A stretch of DNA of 64,000 bases. It comes from Diploptera punctata. Lineage: Eukaryota > Arthropoda > Insecta > Blattodea > Blaberidae. The stretch spans positions 496,001 to 560,000 of the forward strand of contig JASPKZ010001596.1 of NCBI GenBank assembly GCA_030220185.1, written 5' to 3'. The position numbers were made by a program, and so were the translations under genes. This document shows, piece by piece, positions 10,640 to 22,699 of this stretch. The stretch's first letter is position 1; the number at the start of each line of letters is the position of its first letter. Under the pieces are notes generated by a model, which was not told the DNA's origin, did no database searches, and saw only the letters and a list, made by a program, of their open reading frames with translations.

Positions 10640-11160
10640 GTCGACAGTGGTGGTCTAGTGGTTATGTTCTTTGCCTCTATTCCTGAGGATCATGGGTTCA
10701 AATCTGGGGATAGATAAAACCAAGGGACAAGCCCTCCAGGAGTGACTTTAGGCCGTATGCCCCAAAGAACCTCAAGTCTGAATAAAAAGTCATTTGAGCA
10801 AAATTTAACCAATTTTCTTCCATCCAAGTGGTAAAGTTATCCCACTACAGGCCCCAGGAAACCCTTGGGGTTGTAAGAGGTTAATTCCACTGTTTCTAGA
10901 CAATTGGCACTTGATGTCAGCCAGGTTATAAGCCCTGCGTGACGCCTACCTTTACTCTCAGAATAAGCATCCAGTACTCATTTCCGTTAGAAGCTGGGTA
11001 AATCCCAGGGCCATGATGCCACCAGAAGGTTTGAGTCAGTTTAAAACTCCTGACTCCACGAGGACTCAAACCCTCAATCTTCCGGTTTGTAGTGTATTGC
11101 CTTAACCATCTACGCTATGGCATGTCCCTCTATCCAAGTAATAGCTTGGTTTTTATGTTA
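10640..11160. repeat. S2 SINE (+) interrupted by S4 SINE (-)
   Basis: S2 head at 10645-10700 (agtggttatgttctttgcct, gggttcaaatctggg) and body to 10829. S4 occupies about 10830-11131, antisense, with the tRNA-like head at its right end (gggactcaaaccctcaatct then gccttaaccat). atccaagt at 10822-10829 and 11132-11139 fits a target duplication. Confidence 0.75.
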
Positions 11161-11169
11161 TAATCAGTT

Positions 11170-11270
11170 TAACATGTTCCAGTTCTGGTAAAATTTATTT
11201 TTTGAAAAGAAAAATTAACATTTGAACCAGGAATTGAACCTCGGATCTCCAATTCTATACTACACCATTC
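11170..11270 (-). repeat. S5-type SINE fragment
   Basis: Antisense box (caggaattgaacctcggatc) flanked by the tttgaaaagaaaaattaaca tail motif. Confidence 0.5.
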
Positions 11271-11585
11271 CAAACATGGCACAAATGCTAACATTTTTTT
11301 CCACTTATATAGTGAGATCAGTATAGTATTGGACAGCAGACATGGGGTTTGTGCTGTGTGATGATGAAGGCTTACACGTGCAGACACGGGACTTGAAATG
11401 TGCGCTGACTCAGCAGTAAACGAGTACATCCGACGCATTCATTGCCACAGCCAGATAGTGTACTTTGAGTAGATAAGGTGCTCGGTCGTTTTTCCTTGTG
11501 AACTGAATGATGTGTATATAATGTAAACTGAATGACGTGTGTATAAGCTATTTCAATTTTAAAATTTATATCTTATAAAATAGGC

Positions 11586-11790
11586 ATGTATAAGTGTAAA
11601 TTGAATGACGGGTGTGTAAGTGTAAATTGTATAATGGCTAATTTTTCTACTGAACAATGTGTATTTATTTATGATCAATATTTGTTAACTCAGTCTGCCA
11701 GCCAAATACGACTTTTTGAAACATGGTTCCCAGGTGTAAAAATTCCGTCATGTTCAACACTCCATAATATGTTCAACACTCCATAATATG
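11586..11790 (+). pseudogene. fragment of DUF4817-like transposase N-terminus
   Basis: Reads MANFSTEQCVFIYDQYLLTQ, then an FETWFPGVKIPS helix-turn-helix-like motif, characteristic of the N-terminus of insect mariner-like transposases carrying a DUF4817-type domain. The frame ends soon after a 20-bp direct duplication (gttcaacactccataatatg, 11752-11790). No catalytic region follows and no terminal repeats were found, so this is a fragment. Confidence 0.55.
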
Positions 11791-12199
11791 TACAACAAAT
11801 TTTATAAAGAGGTGTCAAATATATATGGACAACGAAGGTGAACAGTCCCAGCACCTGCTTCAATAAAGTTGGTAAGTACGACAATTTGTAAAATAGTTAC
11901 AAAAATGTGTGTGGTTGTATCACCGCGATCCTACGCTGTCCGTTCTCCGCCACGAGTGCATCAGCAGTGTATGGTGAAATCCCCGCGTCTGCTTGTCCAG
12001 TGCTATACTGATCGCACTGTATAATTCTCTAACATCTGAAGGCAGAAATCTAGAGCTATTAACAACCCCATCACACGACTTCTATTCTAAATATTTTTAA
12101 TGAGAATTCTACATTACTTAATACTTGCAAGGATGATGATGACTTTTAAGCGGTAAAGATGAATATTTTTATGATATATTTACTTTAACATGTTCTAGT

Positions 12200-12320
12200 A
12201 ATAGATAGATTTATTTTTTTAAAGAAAAATTAACTTGTGAATCGGGACATGGATCCCTCCCTTTTTTAATCAGACTAATTTAGTTATGCTTATTTCCCTA
12301 CAGATGGCAATGAGGGACAC
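12200..12320. repeat. S5-type and S2 SINE fragments
   Basis: 12205-12255 shows an antisense tRNA-like box (gtgaatcgggacatggatcc). 12262-12312 carries S2 body text (gcttatttccctacagatg). Confidence 0.4.
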
Positions 12321-12594
12321 GTGATTAGTACATTAGTCACATTTTAAAAATCTTTTCAAAGCCCCATAGCAAAAAAAAACTCTAGGCTAAATTCCAATAC
12401 ATAGTCAAGTTTCATCAGGGGAGCCACAGAAATATGGATGTCAAAAAGGTTGAAAACCATTGTGCTGGAAGGTTGTAGAAAGGATTTGATAAAGTTCTCA
12501 TAAAACCCATGTCCGAAACTGCACTATTTTTCTGTACTGTAACTCCACAGTGAAACAGGCAAAGAAGGCTCTTCTACCTGCTGGCATCACATCC

Positions 12595-13100
12595 ACAAGT
12601 GGCAATTGAAGAGATAGATAATAATTCAGTCAATATAGCGGTGCCATGAAGTCCCCCAGCTGTTATAGCTGATTTTCTTAATCTGAAGCTGCTACTTATC
12701 ACAGATATCCAAATTCTTCATTCCAAGTGGACTATAGTTTACCATGCTTGCCTCTGATTCCAACATTTGCAGATTAAATCAACTTGGATTTTTAAGAGTG
12801 TAGAAATCCAAAATGGTTGGTTCCTTTGGGACGAAGCTAAAGTCATGGGTCTCGTGTCATAGATTTCCAGTATGTAAAAGAACCTCAAGCCTGAAATAAG
12901 AAGCCTTTGAGCAAAATCCGTTGGGATCTTTCATGCCCAGATTTGTTGCATGCTGTATACAAGAAATTTAAGACAGAGCTATGGGACATGCACTGGTTCT
13001 AGACTCCATGAAGGAAAAATTTTTCTCATGGAATTTAGGCCAGTATGAGACCAATCCCATTTTTTAGGATGGAAAATCCAAGGAGTAAGTCCTCCGTGGA
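12595..13100. repeat. cluster of degenerate S1 and S2 SINE fragments
   Basis: 12595-12745 S1 antisense (agctgttatagctgattttc); 12745-12950 S2 sense (aaagaacctcaagcctgaaa); 12965-13065 S1 sense (ttctcatggaatttaggcca); 13065-13100 S2 (ggaaaatccaaggagtaagt). All decayed. Confidence 0.5.
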
Positions 13101-13104
13101 ACTC

Positions 13105-13565
13105 TCCTGAGACCTGTCATCTTGTATGGAAGTGAAACTTATCCATTAACTAAAAATGATGAAAATAAATTAGAAGTATTTGAAACAAATATTCTAAGGA
13201 AAATGTATGATAAATGAAAATGGCAAATGGCGCAGTAGATATAATCATGAATTATATGACTTATATGGTGATACTGACATAGTCAGAATAATAAAATATT
13301 CAAGATTGAGATGGTTGGGCCATTTACATGACTGGAAGAAACAGATATTGCCCATAGAGTCACATTCTCTAAAATAGAGGGAAAAAGAAAAATTGGAAGA
13401 CCTCTTACCTGATGGCTAGACAGCGTGGAACAGGATCTGAAGGTTATAGGAGTCCAGAGATGAAGAAATAGGACAGAAGATAGGAATGGGTGGAAGTGCA
13501 CAGTAGTTGGGGTGGTCAAGGCCTGCAAGAGGCTGTAGCACCAAACATGATAATGATGATGAAGT
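13105..13565 (+). mobile_element. LINE fragment, family L4
   Basis: Broken frame with YGSETYPLTKNDENKLEVFE and, further on, an IVRIIKYSRLRWLGHLHDW motif, the post-RT region of an insect non-LTR retrotransposon. Ends near gataatgatgatga. The same family is at 33330-33740. Multiple stops. Confidence 0.65.
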
Positions 13566-13965
13566 CCTAAGAGAAGATTTTTCAGGCTTGTAAAAGAACC
13601 GTAAGCCTGAATAAAGAGGCATGAAAGCAAAATTTACTGACTTTCATCATCCTATTAATACCTTAGTTGCTAGATGTCTCACTGAGTCAGTATGTTGACC
13701 AAATACCATTCGTGACATCTGTAGGGAAATAAGCATAACTAAATTAACTTGACCATTAACTCCTAACAAAGGAGAGGCTAAGTCCCAACATTGAGCAGAT
13801 AGATAGATGAGACCAGTACCCACACACCATAGTGACAAAATTTGTGAAGCTATAATAAGTAGCAGCTCCAGGTTGAAAAATCCAGCTATAGCACAGCATA
13901 TCATCTCTATACTAGCTGGATGATCATCTACCTCTGTATTTAATACAAGTGGATGTGAGGCCAAC
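13565..13965 (+). repeat. S2 fragment followed by S1 fragment
   Basis: 13565-13812: S2 text (aagcctgaataaagaggcat, tgtctcactgag, ggagaggctaagtcccaaca). 13815-13965: S1 text (gtagcagctccaggttgaaa, gatgatcatctacctctgta). Confidence 0.65.
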
Positions 13966-15382
13966 ATGGATTTTGATTCCCAGATTTGAAATAGTAATGA
14001 TGTGAGCTGTTGAAGAGTATCATTAAATCAAATATACCCATGCACACTTGGACATAGGTTTCTCATCAAATTTTTATCTATGAAGTATTCTATACAACCT
14101 TCAGACCTTTCATAATAGGAAATAATTAATAATAACATGCATTTATACTGGGTGTTTAAAAAGTCAAGTTCCAAAGTTTAAAGATAAGAAATAAAAATGA
14201 AGAGAAGAAAAAAGTAGTAGTAAATTTGGTTCTGGAAATTAACTGCTTGTAAATTCTTGATAGTTGAACTTTGCTGAATATTAAATACTAATTAAAAAAA
14301 AAAAAGTTAAATAAAATTTATATATTAATCAAGAGAGGCCATGGTGTCCAGCAAATTACAAATCTGAAATTCCCGACTATTTTCTAGTTGTTTTGTGGCA
14401 TAAAAGATTAATTTCCGAATTTTTTAAGTGCTAAATTGAATTAATTCTAGTAAAGCTGATTTTGTAAAATATTTTTTAAATGTGTGTAAATGGCTGCAAA
14501 GAGTTATTGTTTTAAACAGGGAGGAGACCCATTAATTCTTTCTAGATTGAAAGCTTACAGGAACCAACCTGGACAATAACAGCATCCAATCCCTACCTTC
14601 TCGTGGTGCAGCCGTAAACATATTATTTATGCAATATGAACCAAAGGGATGGACTACTCTTTAATTAGCACTAGACCAATCTGGTATTTCTTCCTTTTCT
14701 AGAATCAGATCCCTCTTTTTGCTCTCCTATCCAGTCTCCCTTGACTGACCTTTTCTTTGACCCTGATGGTATTAGAGTATTCAAGGCCAAAGTTCATTTA
14801 TCTCTTTCTTTTAACCTCATGGGCATTCAATGCCCACATAAACTGCATCCCCATTGCAACTTAGACACCAAAAGTATGCAATGGACGTGTCATCAACTGC
14901 GACTGGATACACGTAATGAAGAATGAAAATGTGTAAGTAATAAAAAATGCATAATTAATTATTATGGTAAGGTCTAAAATAAAAATTGCAAAATTATTAT
15001 TTTTTTATTTGAACATGTTCTATGTAGTGAAAAAAACATTGCAAACATTCTCATGTTAAAATTACTTGATTCATATATTTTTTTATCGTTTGATTATTTC
15101 ATTAATGACAGCAATTTCTTTGCCTACTTCATTTTGTAAAGCTTTTTTTCTTTTCTTCCAATTCTTTCATAAAAATCTCAGCTTTTATTTTTTCTTCTTT
15201 GGACAATTAATTTTTTCGATCTAACTCTGCTTCCTCACATCTGTTGTTGTTTTCAAATGCTGGGTCTTGGCAATGAAGCCGTTAGTGTTCTTGCTCTCCA
15301 ATACTTCTCTATGCTGGATCCAACAGGTAATACTTCACAGGTTGCTTCCTTATATCTTGAATATATATCTTGATTTGAATAC
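13966..15382. other. no gene or well-supported repeat recognised
   Basis: AT-rich. At 14150 a short gggtgtttaaaaagt resembles the transposon-end text near 8302. The antisense of about 15100-15190 reads a short Lys/Glu-rich segment (KAEIFMKELEEKKKALQNEV), possibly a coiled-coil relic, without a usable frame. Confidence 0.4.
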
Positions 15383-15577
15383 AAGATAGATGCATGTTGT
15401 TTTACTAATTCCCATCTATTTCCTGGTTTTCCGGGTTGCTTTCAAATTCCCGACTTATGCCTGGATTTCAAGATTTTTCCCAACTGCTGGCCACGACCCA
15501 AATGAGGTAAATTTAGAACAATTGGGTAGTATTAAACGGGAAACCACCAAGTTACTAAAGAGTAAAAGAGGGAATAT

Positions 15578-16747
15578 TTGAGAGAGAAGATTAATGATCT
15601 TGAATTGAACGCAAAAAATAGGAATATTAGAGAATTATATCAGGGAATTAGTATAGAGAAGAAAGGATTTCAGGCTAGAACAAACATAATTCGGAATGAA
15701 AATGGGGATATGATTGCAGATTCCAGGAGTATATTAAATAGATGGAAAAGTTACTTTAATCAGCTATTAAATGTACATACAGAACAGGACATTGAGGAGG
15801 ATAAATTACAGACAGCAGAAATGCTAGTCGCAGAGCCAAGTGCATTAGAGGTTGAAATGGCGATTGAAAAATTGAAGATGTATAAAGCATCAGGTTCAGA
15901 TGAGATCCCAGCAGAACTGATAAAATCAGGGGGAGAAAAACTGATGGACAAGATACGCTGGTTGCTTAGTATGATTTGGGAAAAAGAAGCTCTTCCAGAT
16001 GAATAGAAAGAATCAATTATCGTACCAATTTATAAGAAAGGAGATAAAACTGATTGCAACAACTACAGGGGCATCTCATTACTTTCAACTTCGTACAAAA
16101 TTCTAACAAATATATTAGTAAGCAGACTTACTCCCTATATTGATGACATTCTAGGAGATCATCAATGTGCATTTAGAAGAAACAGGTCTACAACAGATCA
16201 GATTTTTAGTATAAGACAGATTTTAGAAAAGAAATGGGAATATAATGGTACTGTACATCAACTATATGTAGACTTCAAAAAAGCATATGATTCAATTAAG
16301 AGGGAGAAGTTATATAGTATCCTGCTGGAGTTCGGAATTCCTAAAAAGTTAGTTAGACTTATACAAATGTGTCTAAATGGCACAAAGAGTAGGGTGCGTG
16401 TAGGCAAACAGTTTTCAGATACTTTTGAAATCCAGAATGGGTTGAAGCAAGGAGATGCACTATCTCCTCTACTATTTAATTTTGTACTAGAGCATGTCAT
16501 TAAATCTTTAGAGAATGAGGAAGCCTTACAACTGAATGGTATTAATAAGCTGTTAGTTTATGCTGATGATGTAGTATTGTTGGCCGATAGCGAGGAGATA
16601 CTAAAGGACAACACGCACACACTATTGAGTAACACTAAGAAATTGGGACTGGAAGTAAATATCAATAAAACTAAATATATGGTCACACGTAGAAATTCAT
16701 TATATAATGGAAATGGACAGCTAATGACAAATGAGGGAAATTTTTGA
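15578..16747 (+). pseudogene. L1 reverse transcriptase, broken (first frame)
   Basis: Same reading frame from 15578 to 16747 except for the TAG at about 16003. Covers the RT fingers/palm including motifs A, B and C. The YADD Asp pair is intact. The frame is lost at a run of T near 16740, where the family continues in another frame (16731-17366). Confidence 0.85.
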
Positions 16748-17366
16748 GGAAGTGGCTGAATTCAAATACCTAGGAACAATAATCACAAATAGGAATGAGA
16801 TGCACAAAGAAATTAAACATAGGCTCAATTCTGGAAATGCGTGTTATTATGCATTGCAGAGACTCTTGATGTCCCAACTCCTTTCAAAAAACGTTAAACT
16901 GAAAATATATAAAACTATTATTCTACCAGTTATATTATATGGGTGCGAAACATGGACTCTTACTTTAAGGGAGGAAATGAGATTACGAGTATTTGAGAAT
17001 AAAGTTCTTAGGAAAATTTTTGGACCAAAGAGAGATGAACAGACAGGTGAATGGAGAAGACTACATTACAATGAACTACATGGTCTTTATAGGAAGCCAG
17101 ATATAATAAGAACAGTTAAGTCTCGTAGACTGCGTTGGGCAGGCCATGTTGCACGTATGGGGAATGAAAGACTTGCATGGAAGCTTCTTGTAGGGAAGCC
17201 AGAGGGAAAACGCCCAGTTGGTAGACCAAGAATGAGGTGGGAGAATAACATTAACTATGATTTGAGGGAAGTTGATTATACAGGGAATGATTGGAAAACA
17301 TTAGCTCAGGATAGGGATGTATGGAGAGCTTATGTCCACGCGGCCATGAACCTACGGGTTCGATAG
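16731..17366 (+). pseudogene. L1 ORF C-terminal part (second frame)
   Basis: 211 codons after the frameshift: AEFKYLGTIITNRNEMHKEI, a CYYALQRLL segment and the conserved RLRWAGHVARMGNERLAWKL to the natural stop. No known catalytic motif; this region is typical of the thumb and C-terminal domain of RTE-like ORFs. Confidence 0.85.
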
Positions 17367-17394
17367 TGCCAGTGAGTAAGTAAGTAAGCTGGAC

Positions 17395-18135
17395 ACCCCA
17401 GAGGTGACTCTGTGGGGTAAGCAGTTAGACGCTTGCTTCTCATCACTGGAGTCTTAAGATCGAGTCTCACAAGGGAACTGTCAATCATTGCATGCCGAAA
17501 CCTATCTTGAAATTTCTCCCAGAGAACCATTGTTATGTAAGAAGGCCATGTCCAAAAAATTATCTGTCACTTTTAACTGCAAGGCACAGAAGCTAGAATT
17601 CAGCAATGGCAACTCACTATGCAAAGCAGATGGACATCCCTACGTGAAAAGAGGAGAATGAATTGAGGCGGGGTGTGGCACGGAAGGCAGGTTGTGAAGA
17701 TAATTCAATCCACCAATGTCAGGAATTGTATTACTTCCCAGTAGTTTAAATGAGAGATTTGGTGCTGGATTGTAGTGCCTTGCAGTTAAAAGTGGCAGAT
17801 AATTTTGAACACAATCTTGGTACATTACAGTGCTCCTCTGGAAGAAATTTCAGGTAGGATTCGGCATGCAGTGGTTGACAGTTCCTTTGCCAGTCACTTC
17901 ATGTGTGTTTCATGGTGGATGAATTGGAGCCTGGGCAGGTTTTTCTCAGAGTTTCTCCCGTTTTTCCCACCACAAATTTCATTCCACCATTTTTGCATAC
18001 TCATCTCATCCATTTTGTTTCTTTTCATTCATCTGCCCCTGTGATGGTGCCTGCATGGTCAGCCAGCTTTCTTGTCATTTCACAGACATCTCATCTCTTC
18101 TGTCGACCTGACAACGAATTGGATATACGTTGAGA
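17395..18135 (+). repeat. S3 SINE containing a 400-bp palindromic insertion
   Basis: S3 head at 17395-17490 (gtaagcagttagacgcttgc, gatcgagtctcac) and body at 17890-18135 (ttcatggtggatgaattgga, ttctcccgtttttcc, catctgcccctgtgatgg). Between them lies 17468-17896, an inverted repeat whose arms also take in a little S3 sequence. Confidence 0.65.
17468..17896. repeat. long inverted repeat, arms about 120 bp
   Basis: 17468-17592 (ggaactgtcaatcattgcat, ttctcccagag, tctgtcacttttaactgcaa) pairs with the complement at 17773-17896. Unrelated to the PLE hairpins by sequence. Class unknown. Confidence 0.65.
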
Positions 18136-18169
18136 AGCAGAGCATTTAAACGTAAATATAAACAACCAC

Positions 18170-18240
18170 AATTTTTTTAAAGATTTAAATTAAACCTCAT
18201 AGTGATTTTTCCTATAAAAGTTCAAACCACCAGAGTTCCG
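18170..18240 (+). mobile_element. PLE 3' end fragment
   Basis: aaattaaacctcatagtgat followed by ttttcctataaaagttcaa, the terminal extension of the PLE family. Confidence 0.7.
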
Positions 18241-18287
18241 ATAGGTCTGCAAATTAAATGTTTGAGTAGGTATTCAAGTGTCACAGG

Positions 18288-18602
18288 CAGTAGCTGAGTG
18301 GTTAAGGCAAGATGCCTTGGCACAGAGCTATGAGACTTGCACTGGTTTGAGTCTCCATGGAGAAAGAAATTTTCTCATGGAATTCCGGGCAGTATGGGAC
18401 CAGTGTCCATCCAGCATCGTGAGGAATTTGGGTAGCTACAATAAGTAGCGGCTCCAAGTTGAGAAGACCAGCTATAACGACTAGGGGACCCGACATGCTG
18501 ACATGTGTCACCCCTACACTAGCAGTATGATCATCCACCTCTGTGAATAACACATATAGATGTGACGCCAGGGCCTTCTAGACCTGTCGCGCCATGGAGT
18601 TT
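18288..18602 (+). repeat. S1 SINE, full-length, good copy
   Basis: tRNA-like box A gtagctgagtggttaaggca, box B ctggtttgagtctccatgga, and the complete body to ctgtcgcgccatggagtttg. A useful reference copy of the family. Confidence 0.85.
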
Positions 18603-18694
18603 GTTTTTAGTTATTCAAGTGATCCAACACTTAAGTGCTTGGCAATTAGGTTGGTATCTCAACTGTAAGGTTTGTAGTTTGTCTGTGCATGTGA

Positions 18695-19500
18695 AATAAT
18701 TCCCCTTCTCTTGTTGGAATTCTTCTTCAGCTTTCCCCCACTTATAGGTTTGCTGTCTTCAGTTTCCATTTATCTCTATCATTCCAGTCTCCCTCTTCCA
18801 AATTCCAATCATCCATTATGGTTCAGACGTAGGTTTTCTATTTTCATCTTGGTCTGCCACGTTTATTTCTTCCAGGGGGTGACCATTGGTATATGTTTTT
18901 TGGCCATCTTTCATTTTCCATTCTTTGTAGATGGCCAAACCATTTAAGCATTTGATTTTCAATCCTCTTAACAACAGATGTGGTGACATTCATTTCTCTC
19001 CAAAGGAATTCATTTCTTATTTTACCTGTCTTGTTTTTTGGAGGCTTCTTCTAAAATAATCAAATTCAACTATTCTAATTTTATTCTTTTGTAATTCCGT
19101 CAAAGACCAAGTTTCACTTCCATATGACAAAATATTCTGTATTATGCTCTTATAAATTTTCATTTTAGTTTCCTTTGTAATATTTTTGTTCCAAATTACT
19201 CCATGTAATGTCTTAGTTGCATTTTTTGCCATTGCAATTTTAGTCTGTACATCTCTCTCACAGGTACCTAAACTTGTAATTATTGACCCAAGATATTTAA
19301 AAAAATTCACTTTTTTTTTTTATTTTCCCTGTTTCAAGTATGAGGTCATCAACATCCTTTCCCAAACACATTCTTGTTGGAATTAATACCTTATATACAA
19401 GGAGCCACAAACAGATAAAAATGACATTATCTTGTAACAAGTTAATTTCCAGACCCAAGTTCACTGCTACTTTTTTGGTCCTCTTCAGTTTAATTTCTCA
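18695..19500 (-). mobile_element. LINE fragment, family L2
   Basis: Minus-strand frame FFKYLGSIITSLGTCERDVQ, then KNATKTLHGVIWNKNITKET and SYGSETWSLTELQKNKIRI, continuing out of frame to an KMENERWPKN-type segment near 18900. C-terminal part of a non-LTR RT ORF distinct from L1. Copies at 20502-20765 and 21266-21985. Confidence 0.75.
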
Positions 19501-19929
19501 CTCCAACATTATAAACCACCACTTTTCAAACCCCCTATAAAACAAATGTAAAAAAATCAACATTCTATGAAATGAACAATTATTTTCTCCCCTTATCACA
19601 AGAATGTGAATTACATATATATGACTCTTTCCACTCTTTGAGAAGATAAAAAAACTACACCGCAATACAACTCCAGAATTCACCATTTTGCAGAATGTAT
19701 GAGAATCACCTAGAAAATGAAGCTATATTAGCTATAAAAGTAATGAAAATACCACTAAAAAGTTTTTAGAATAAGAAGCTGCTAGAAAATGTGTAGAATA
19801 AAGATTCTCGATTTCAAGTGTATGTGATTGTATGAAACGAACATGACAATCAATGGTCAGACGATGTACTGCAGTGCATACGGGCCAATAGTTGTGCATC
19901 ATTCAAGCAATTCCTGTGATGCTATACTG
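19500..19929. other. no feature recognised
   Basis: AT-rich; no repeat shared with the rest of the window. Confidence 0.4.
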
Positions 19930-19939
19930 CTGTAATTAG

Positions 19940-20204
19940 TATATTTGAAGAGAAAAATTATATGTTCAGACTGGGGCTTGAACCCAGGACCTTTGGCTTT
20001 CTAGGCCAAACTAAATGTAAATTTTTCTCTTATGTACACTGAAAATTTGCATCTAGATTGGAACTAGCTCAGATAGCTCAGTCAGTAGAGTCTTGGCCTG
20101 GAAAACCAAAGGTCCTTGGGTTCAAGTCCCAGTCTGAGCATATAATGTTTCTCTTCAAATATGATTTGTCCATCATTGAGATGTATGAAATGAATAATAA
20201 AAAC
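19940..20204. mobile_element. fold-back S5 SINE insertion with 10-bp target duplication
   Basis: Antisense S5 (19940-20035) faces sense S5 (20040-20204; box A agatagctcagtcagtagag, box B gggttcaagtcccagtctga). ctgtaattag flanks at 19930-19939 and 20205-20214. Here the right arm carries the complete 3' tail (catcattgagatgtatgaaa, then aataataaaaac). Confidence 0.85.
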
Positions 20205-20501
20205 CTGTAATTAGCATGTTAAAGTACCTTCTGTGTAAATCATTCCAACAGGATTTAAAATATAAAACTGGATATTTACCCTAATTTTAATAATTTGGGA
20301 TTTTATTAATATGTTTAATAATATGATTTAATTCCCATTCTAAAAATATATAAAAATAAACACAAGTTAATTATTGAATTAAATAAGAATAAAATATAAT
20401 CAATATTTTATATTTATAATGAATTATAATCTCAACGTGATGTCTATTATTGCAAAGTGAATAGCTGTTAAAGCTATTGACAAATTAATACTTTTAATTA
20501 T

Positions 20502-20765
20502 TGTTAAAAGGACTGAAAATCAAACTCTTAAATGGTATGGCCATGTACAAAGAATGGAAAATGAAAGATGGCCAAAAAATTTATAACAATGGACACCCCC
20601 TGGATGAAATAAACATGGCAGACCAAGATGGAAATGAAAAACTTATATCAGAACTATAATGGAGATAGGAATTTGAAAGAAGGAGATTGGAATGGTAGAA
20701 ATAAATGGTAACTGAAGACGGCAAACCTATAAGTAGGGGAAAGCCAAAGAAGAAGAAGAAGAATT
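20502..20765 (+). mobile_element. LINE L2 3' fragment
   Basis: Degenerate copy of the L2 end (LKWYGHVQRMENERWPKN region), finishing with gccaaagaagaagaagaag. Confidence 0.75.
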
Positions 20766-21087
20766 ATTGAAAACTTGATCGGCCGAATTTATGAAATGTG
20801 ATTGGAGAATTTCTTAATTGGATGTCCAATCACAAGTTGACAACGGATTGAATTCTGGGATACTTCAAAAAAGACGAGAAGATGGCTTCAAGACATGATG
20901 TAAGTTAAATGCCATTTGGATAGTCCCATTGAATAAAAGAATATTAAAAAGTATTTTTAATAAGCATATAAATAATATATAGCAAACTTTGAAAACATTT
21001 ACTTGCTCCCCTGAAGAGTCAAAAGTTAGTGCTACAAGTAAATGAGTTGTATGTTGTTGCCACAACTTGTTACACAACAACGAAGAA

Positions 21088-22035
21088 TTAAACATATAAT
21101 TAAAATGTTTAATACCTCACCTCATATCCAGTCTTCTAATTATACCGGTTTCAAAGCTAAGGAGCTTCATCTTTATTGTCGACTGTTGTGTTGATCAGGA
21201 GAACTTAATTAGAAGATTGGGTATGAAGTGAGGTATTAAACATTTTAATTTAAATCTTAAATTAAATATATGATAAATAAATTAATGGAAGAATATAAAA
21301 AATTGGGACTGAATATAAATTTACAGAAAACAGAATATATGTGTTTGGGAAAGGATGTGGATGACCTCATACTTGAAACAGGGAAAATAAAAAAATGTGA
21401 ATTTTTTAAATATCTTGGGTCAATAATTACAAGTTTAGATACCTGTGAGAGAGATGTACAGACTAAAACTGCAATGGCAAAAAATGCAACTAAAACATTA
21501 CATGGAGTAATTTGGAACAAAAATATTACAAAGGAAACTAAAATGAAAATTTATAAGAGAATAATACAGAATATTTTGTCATATGGAAGCTAAACTTGGT
21601 CTTTGACAGAATTACAGAAGAATAAAATTAGAACAGTTGAATTTGATTATTTTAGAAGAAGCCTCCAAAAAAACAAGACAGGATAAAATAAGAAATGAAT
21701 TCCTTTGGAGAGAAATGAATGTCACCACATCTGTTGTTAAGAGGATTGAAAATAAAACACTTAAATGGTATGGCCATGTACAAAGAATGGAAAATGAAAG
21801 ATGGCCAAAAAATATATACCAATGGTCACCCCCTGGAAGAAATAAACGTGGCAGACCAAGATGGAAATGGAAAACCTACGTCAGAACAATAATGGAGGAT
21901 AGGAATTTGGAAGAGGGAGATTGGAATGATAGAGATAAATGGAAACTGAAGATGGCAAACCTATAAGTGGGGGAAAGCCAAAAAAAAATATTAAAGCTCA
22001 TAGTGATTTTTTCCTATAAAAGTTAATTAGAAGTT
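21088..22035. mobile_element. fold-back PLE derivative split by an L2 LINE
   Basis: Arms 21088-21160 and 21190-21260 (ctcacctcatatccagtctt against its complement). The PLE 3' extension resumes after the LINE at about 21992-22035 (ctcatagtgattttttccta). Confidence 0.75.
21266..21988 (+). mobile_element. LINE L2, inserted in a PLE
   Basis: 107 codons from LMEEYKKLGLNINLQKTEYM to the SYGS motif, interrupted by TAA at about 21591, then a frameshifted continuation (VVKRIENKTLKWYGHVQRME, GRPRWKWKTYV) ending near 21966. RT core absent. A-rich end at 21979. Confidence 0.8.
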
Positions 22036-22039
22036 GATT

Positions 22040-22690
22040 TCAGAGACCATATGTTCCTTATCAAAATATATTTGTTTTGATGTTCTCTACCTCCTGCATT
22101 AATTTGAACGAATAGTTTGGAACAACCTGTAGAAGAGCTTACTTCCAAATGTCAATGTTGTTCTTTGGTAATCACATTAGAATTATCACAATTTAGAGAT
22201 TTTAGTAGCAGTAGTGAAGATAATTATGCAGTAACCTTATGTTAATGCTATACTTATGCTAGAAGGAGATAAATGTCCATCTATGTCGCTCAGTCTGCAG
22301 CATCAAGTGGCAATAACATTCCCATAAGAGCAATATTATTTTCTAAACATGAAAAATCCTATAGTGATCCTCATAATTAAGATATAGAATTAAATTTTAT
22401 ATCGACTATTTAACTCATGCCCCAAATGGCAGTCAATGACCAATCACATTTCAATGAATTTTGATTTATAACCAATCACAGTCTTTTTCACCTCAATTTT
22501 ATCACTTTCATTTTAAGAAGTGGGTCCAAGATTGTATATATAGTGCACAAATGTAATCAGATTCTGCTTGCGAGATATAATAGAAAAACATTCGTAGCAA
22601 TTGATTATACCATTAAAAAAAGAAACCACTGTTTGCACTTTCTTAAACGTATTATTTCCCAGGAATTAACGTTGCAGAAAAATATAAGTG
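22040..22690. other. no gene recognised; promoter-like motifs
   Basis: Two ccaatcac motifs (about 22439 and 22473) and a tatatata box near 22536 lie on the plus strand, but no transcript unit follows. Probably chance or a transposon relic. Confidence 0.3.
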
Positions 22691-22699
22691 ACATATTTA

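Larger units (their letters stand above)
15383..17388 (+). mobile_element. LINE L1 (RTE-like), best copy, 5'-truncated
   Basis: Non-LTR retrotransposon whose RT copies its RNA at a nicked target. Visible RT blocks: DFKKAYDSI (motif A, about 16270), NGLKQGDALSPLLFN (motif B, about 16435) and LVYADDVVLL (catalytic YADD, about 16555). Post-RT region with YGCETWTLTLREEMRL and GRPRMRWENNINYDLREVDY, ending AAMNLRVR at 17366. The tail is repeated TAAG units (about 17374-17388), as in RTE-type elements. No endonuclease domain is present: the copy starts inside the RT N-terminal region. It is dead: a frame change near 15578, an in-frame TAG at about 16003 where the family should have Trp, and a frameshift at about 16740. 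Confidence 0.9.

Noticed and set aside
10546..12475. A hAT element with ends near cagcaatggttttcaacc and ggttgaaaaccattgtgctg
   Set aside because: The termini match each other, but the flanks show no 8-bp duplication and the interior is a mixture of unrelated SINEs; possibly two separate solo ends.
13283..13630. A 115-codon minus-strand frame
   Set aside because: Antisense of LINE L4 and S2 sequence; no family resemblance.
22439..22560. A promoter with CCAAT boxes and a TATA box
   Set aside because: No transcript unit or start-site context follows; AT-rich DNA yields such motifs often.
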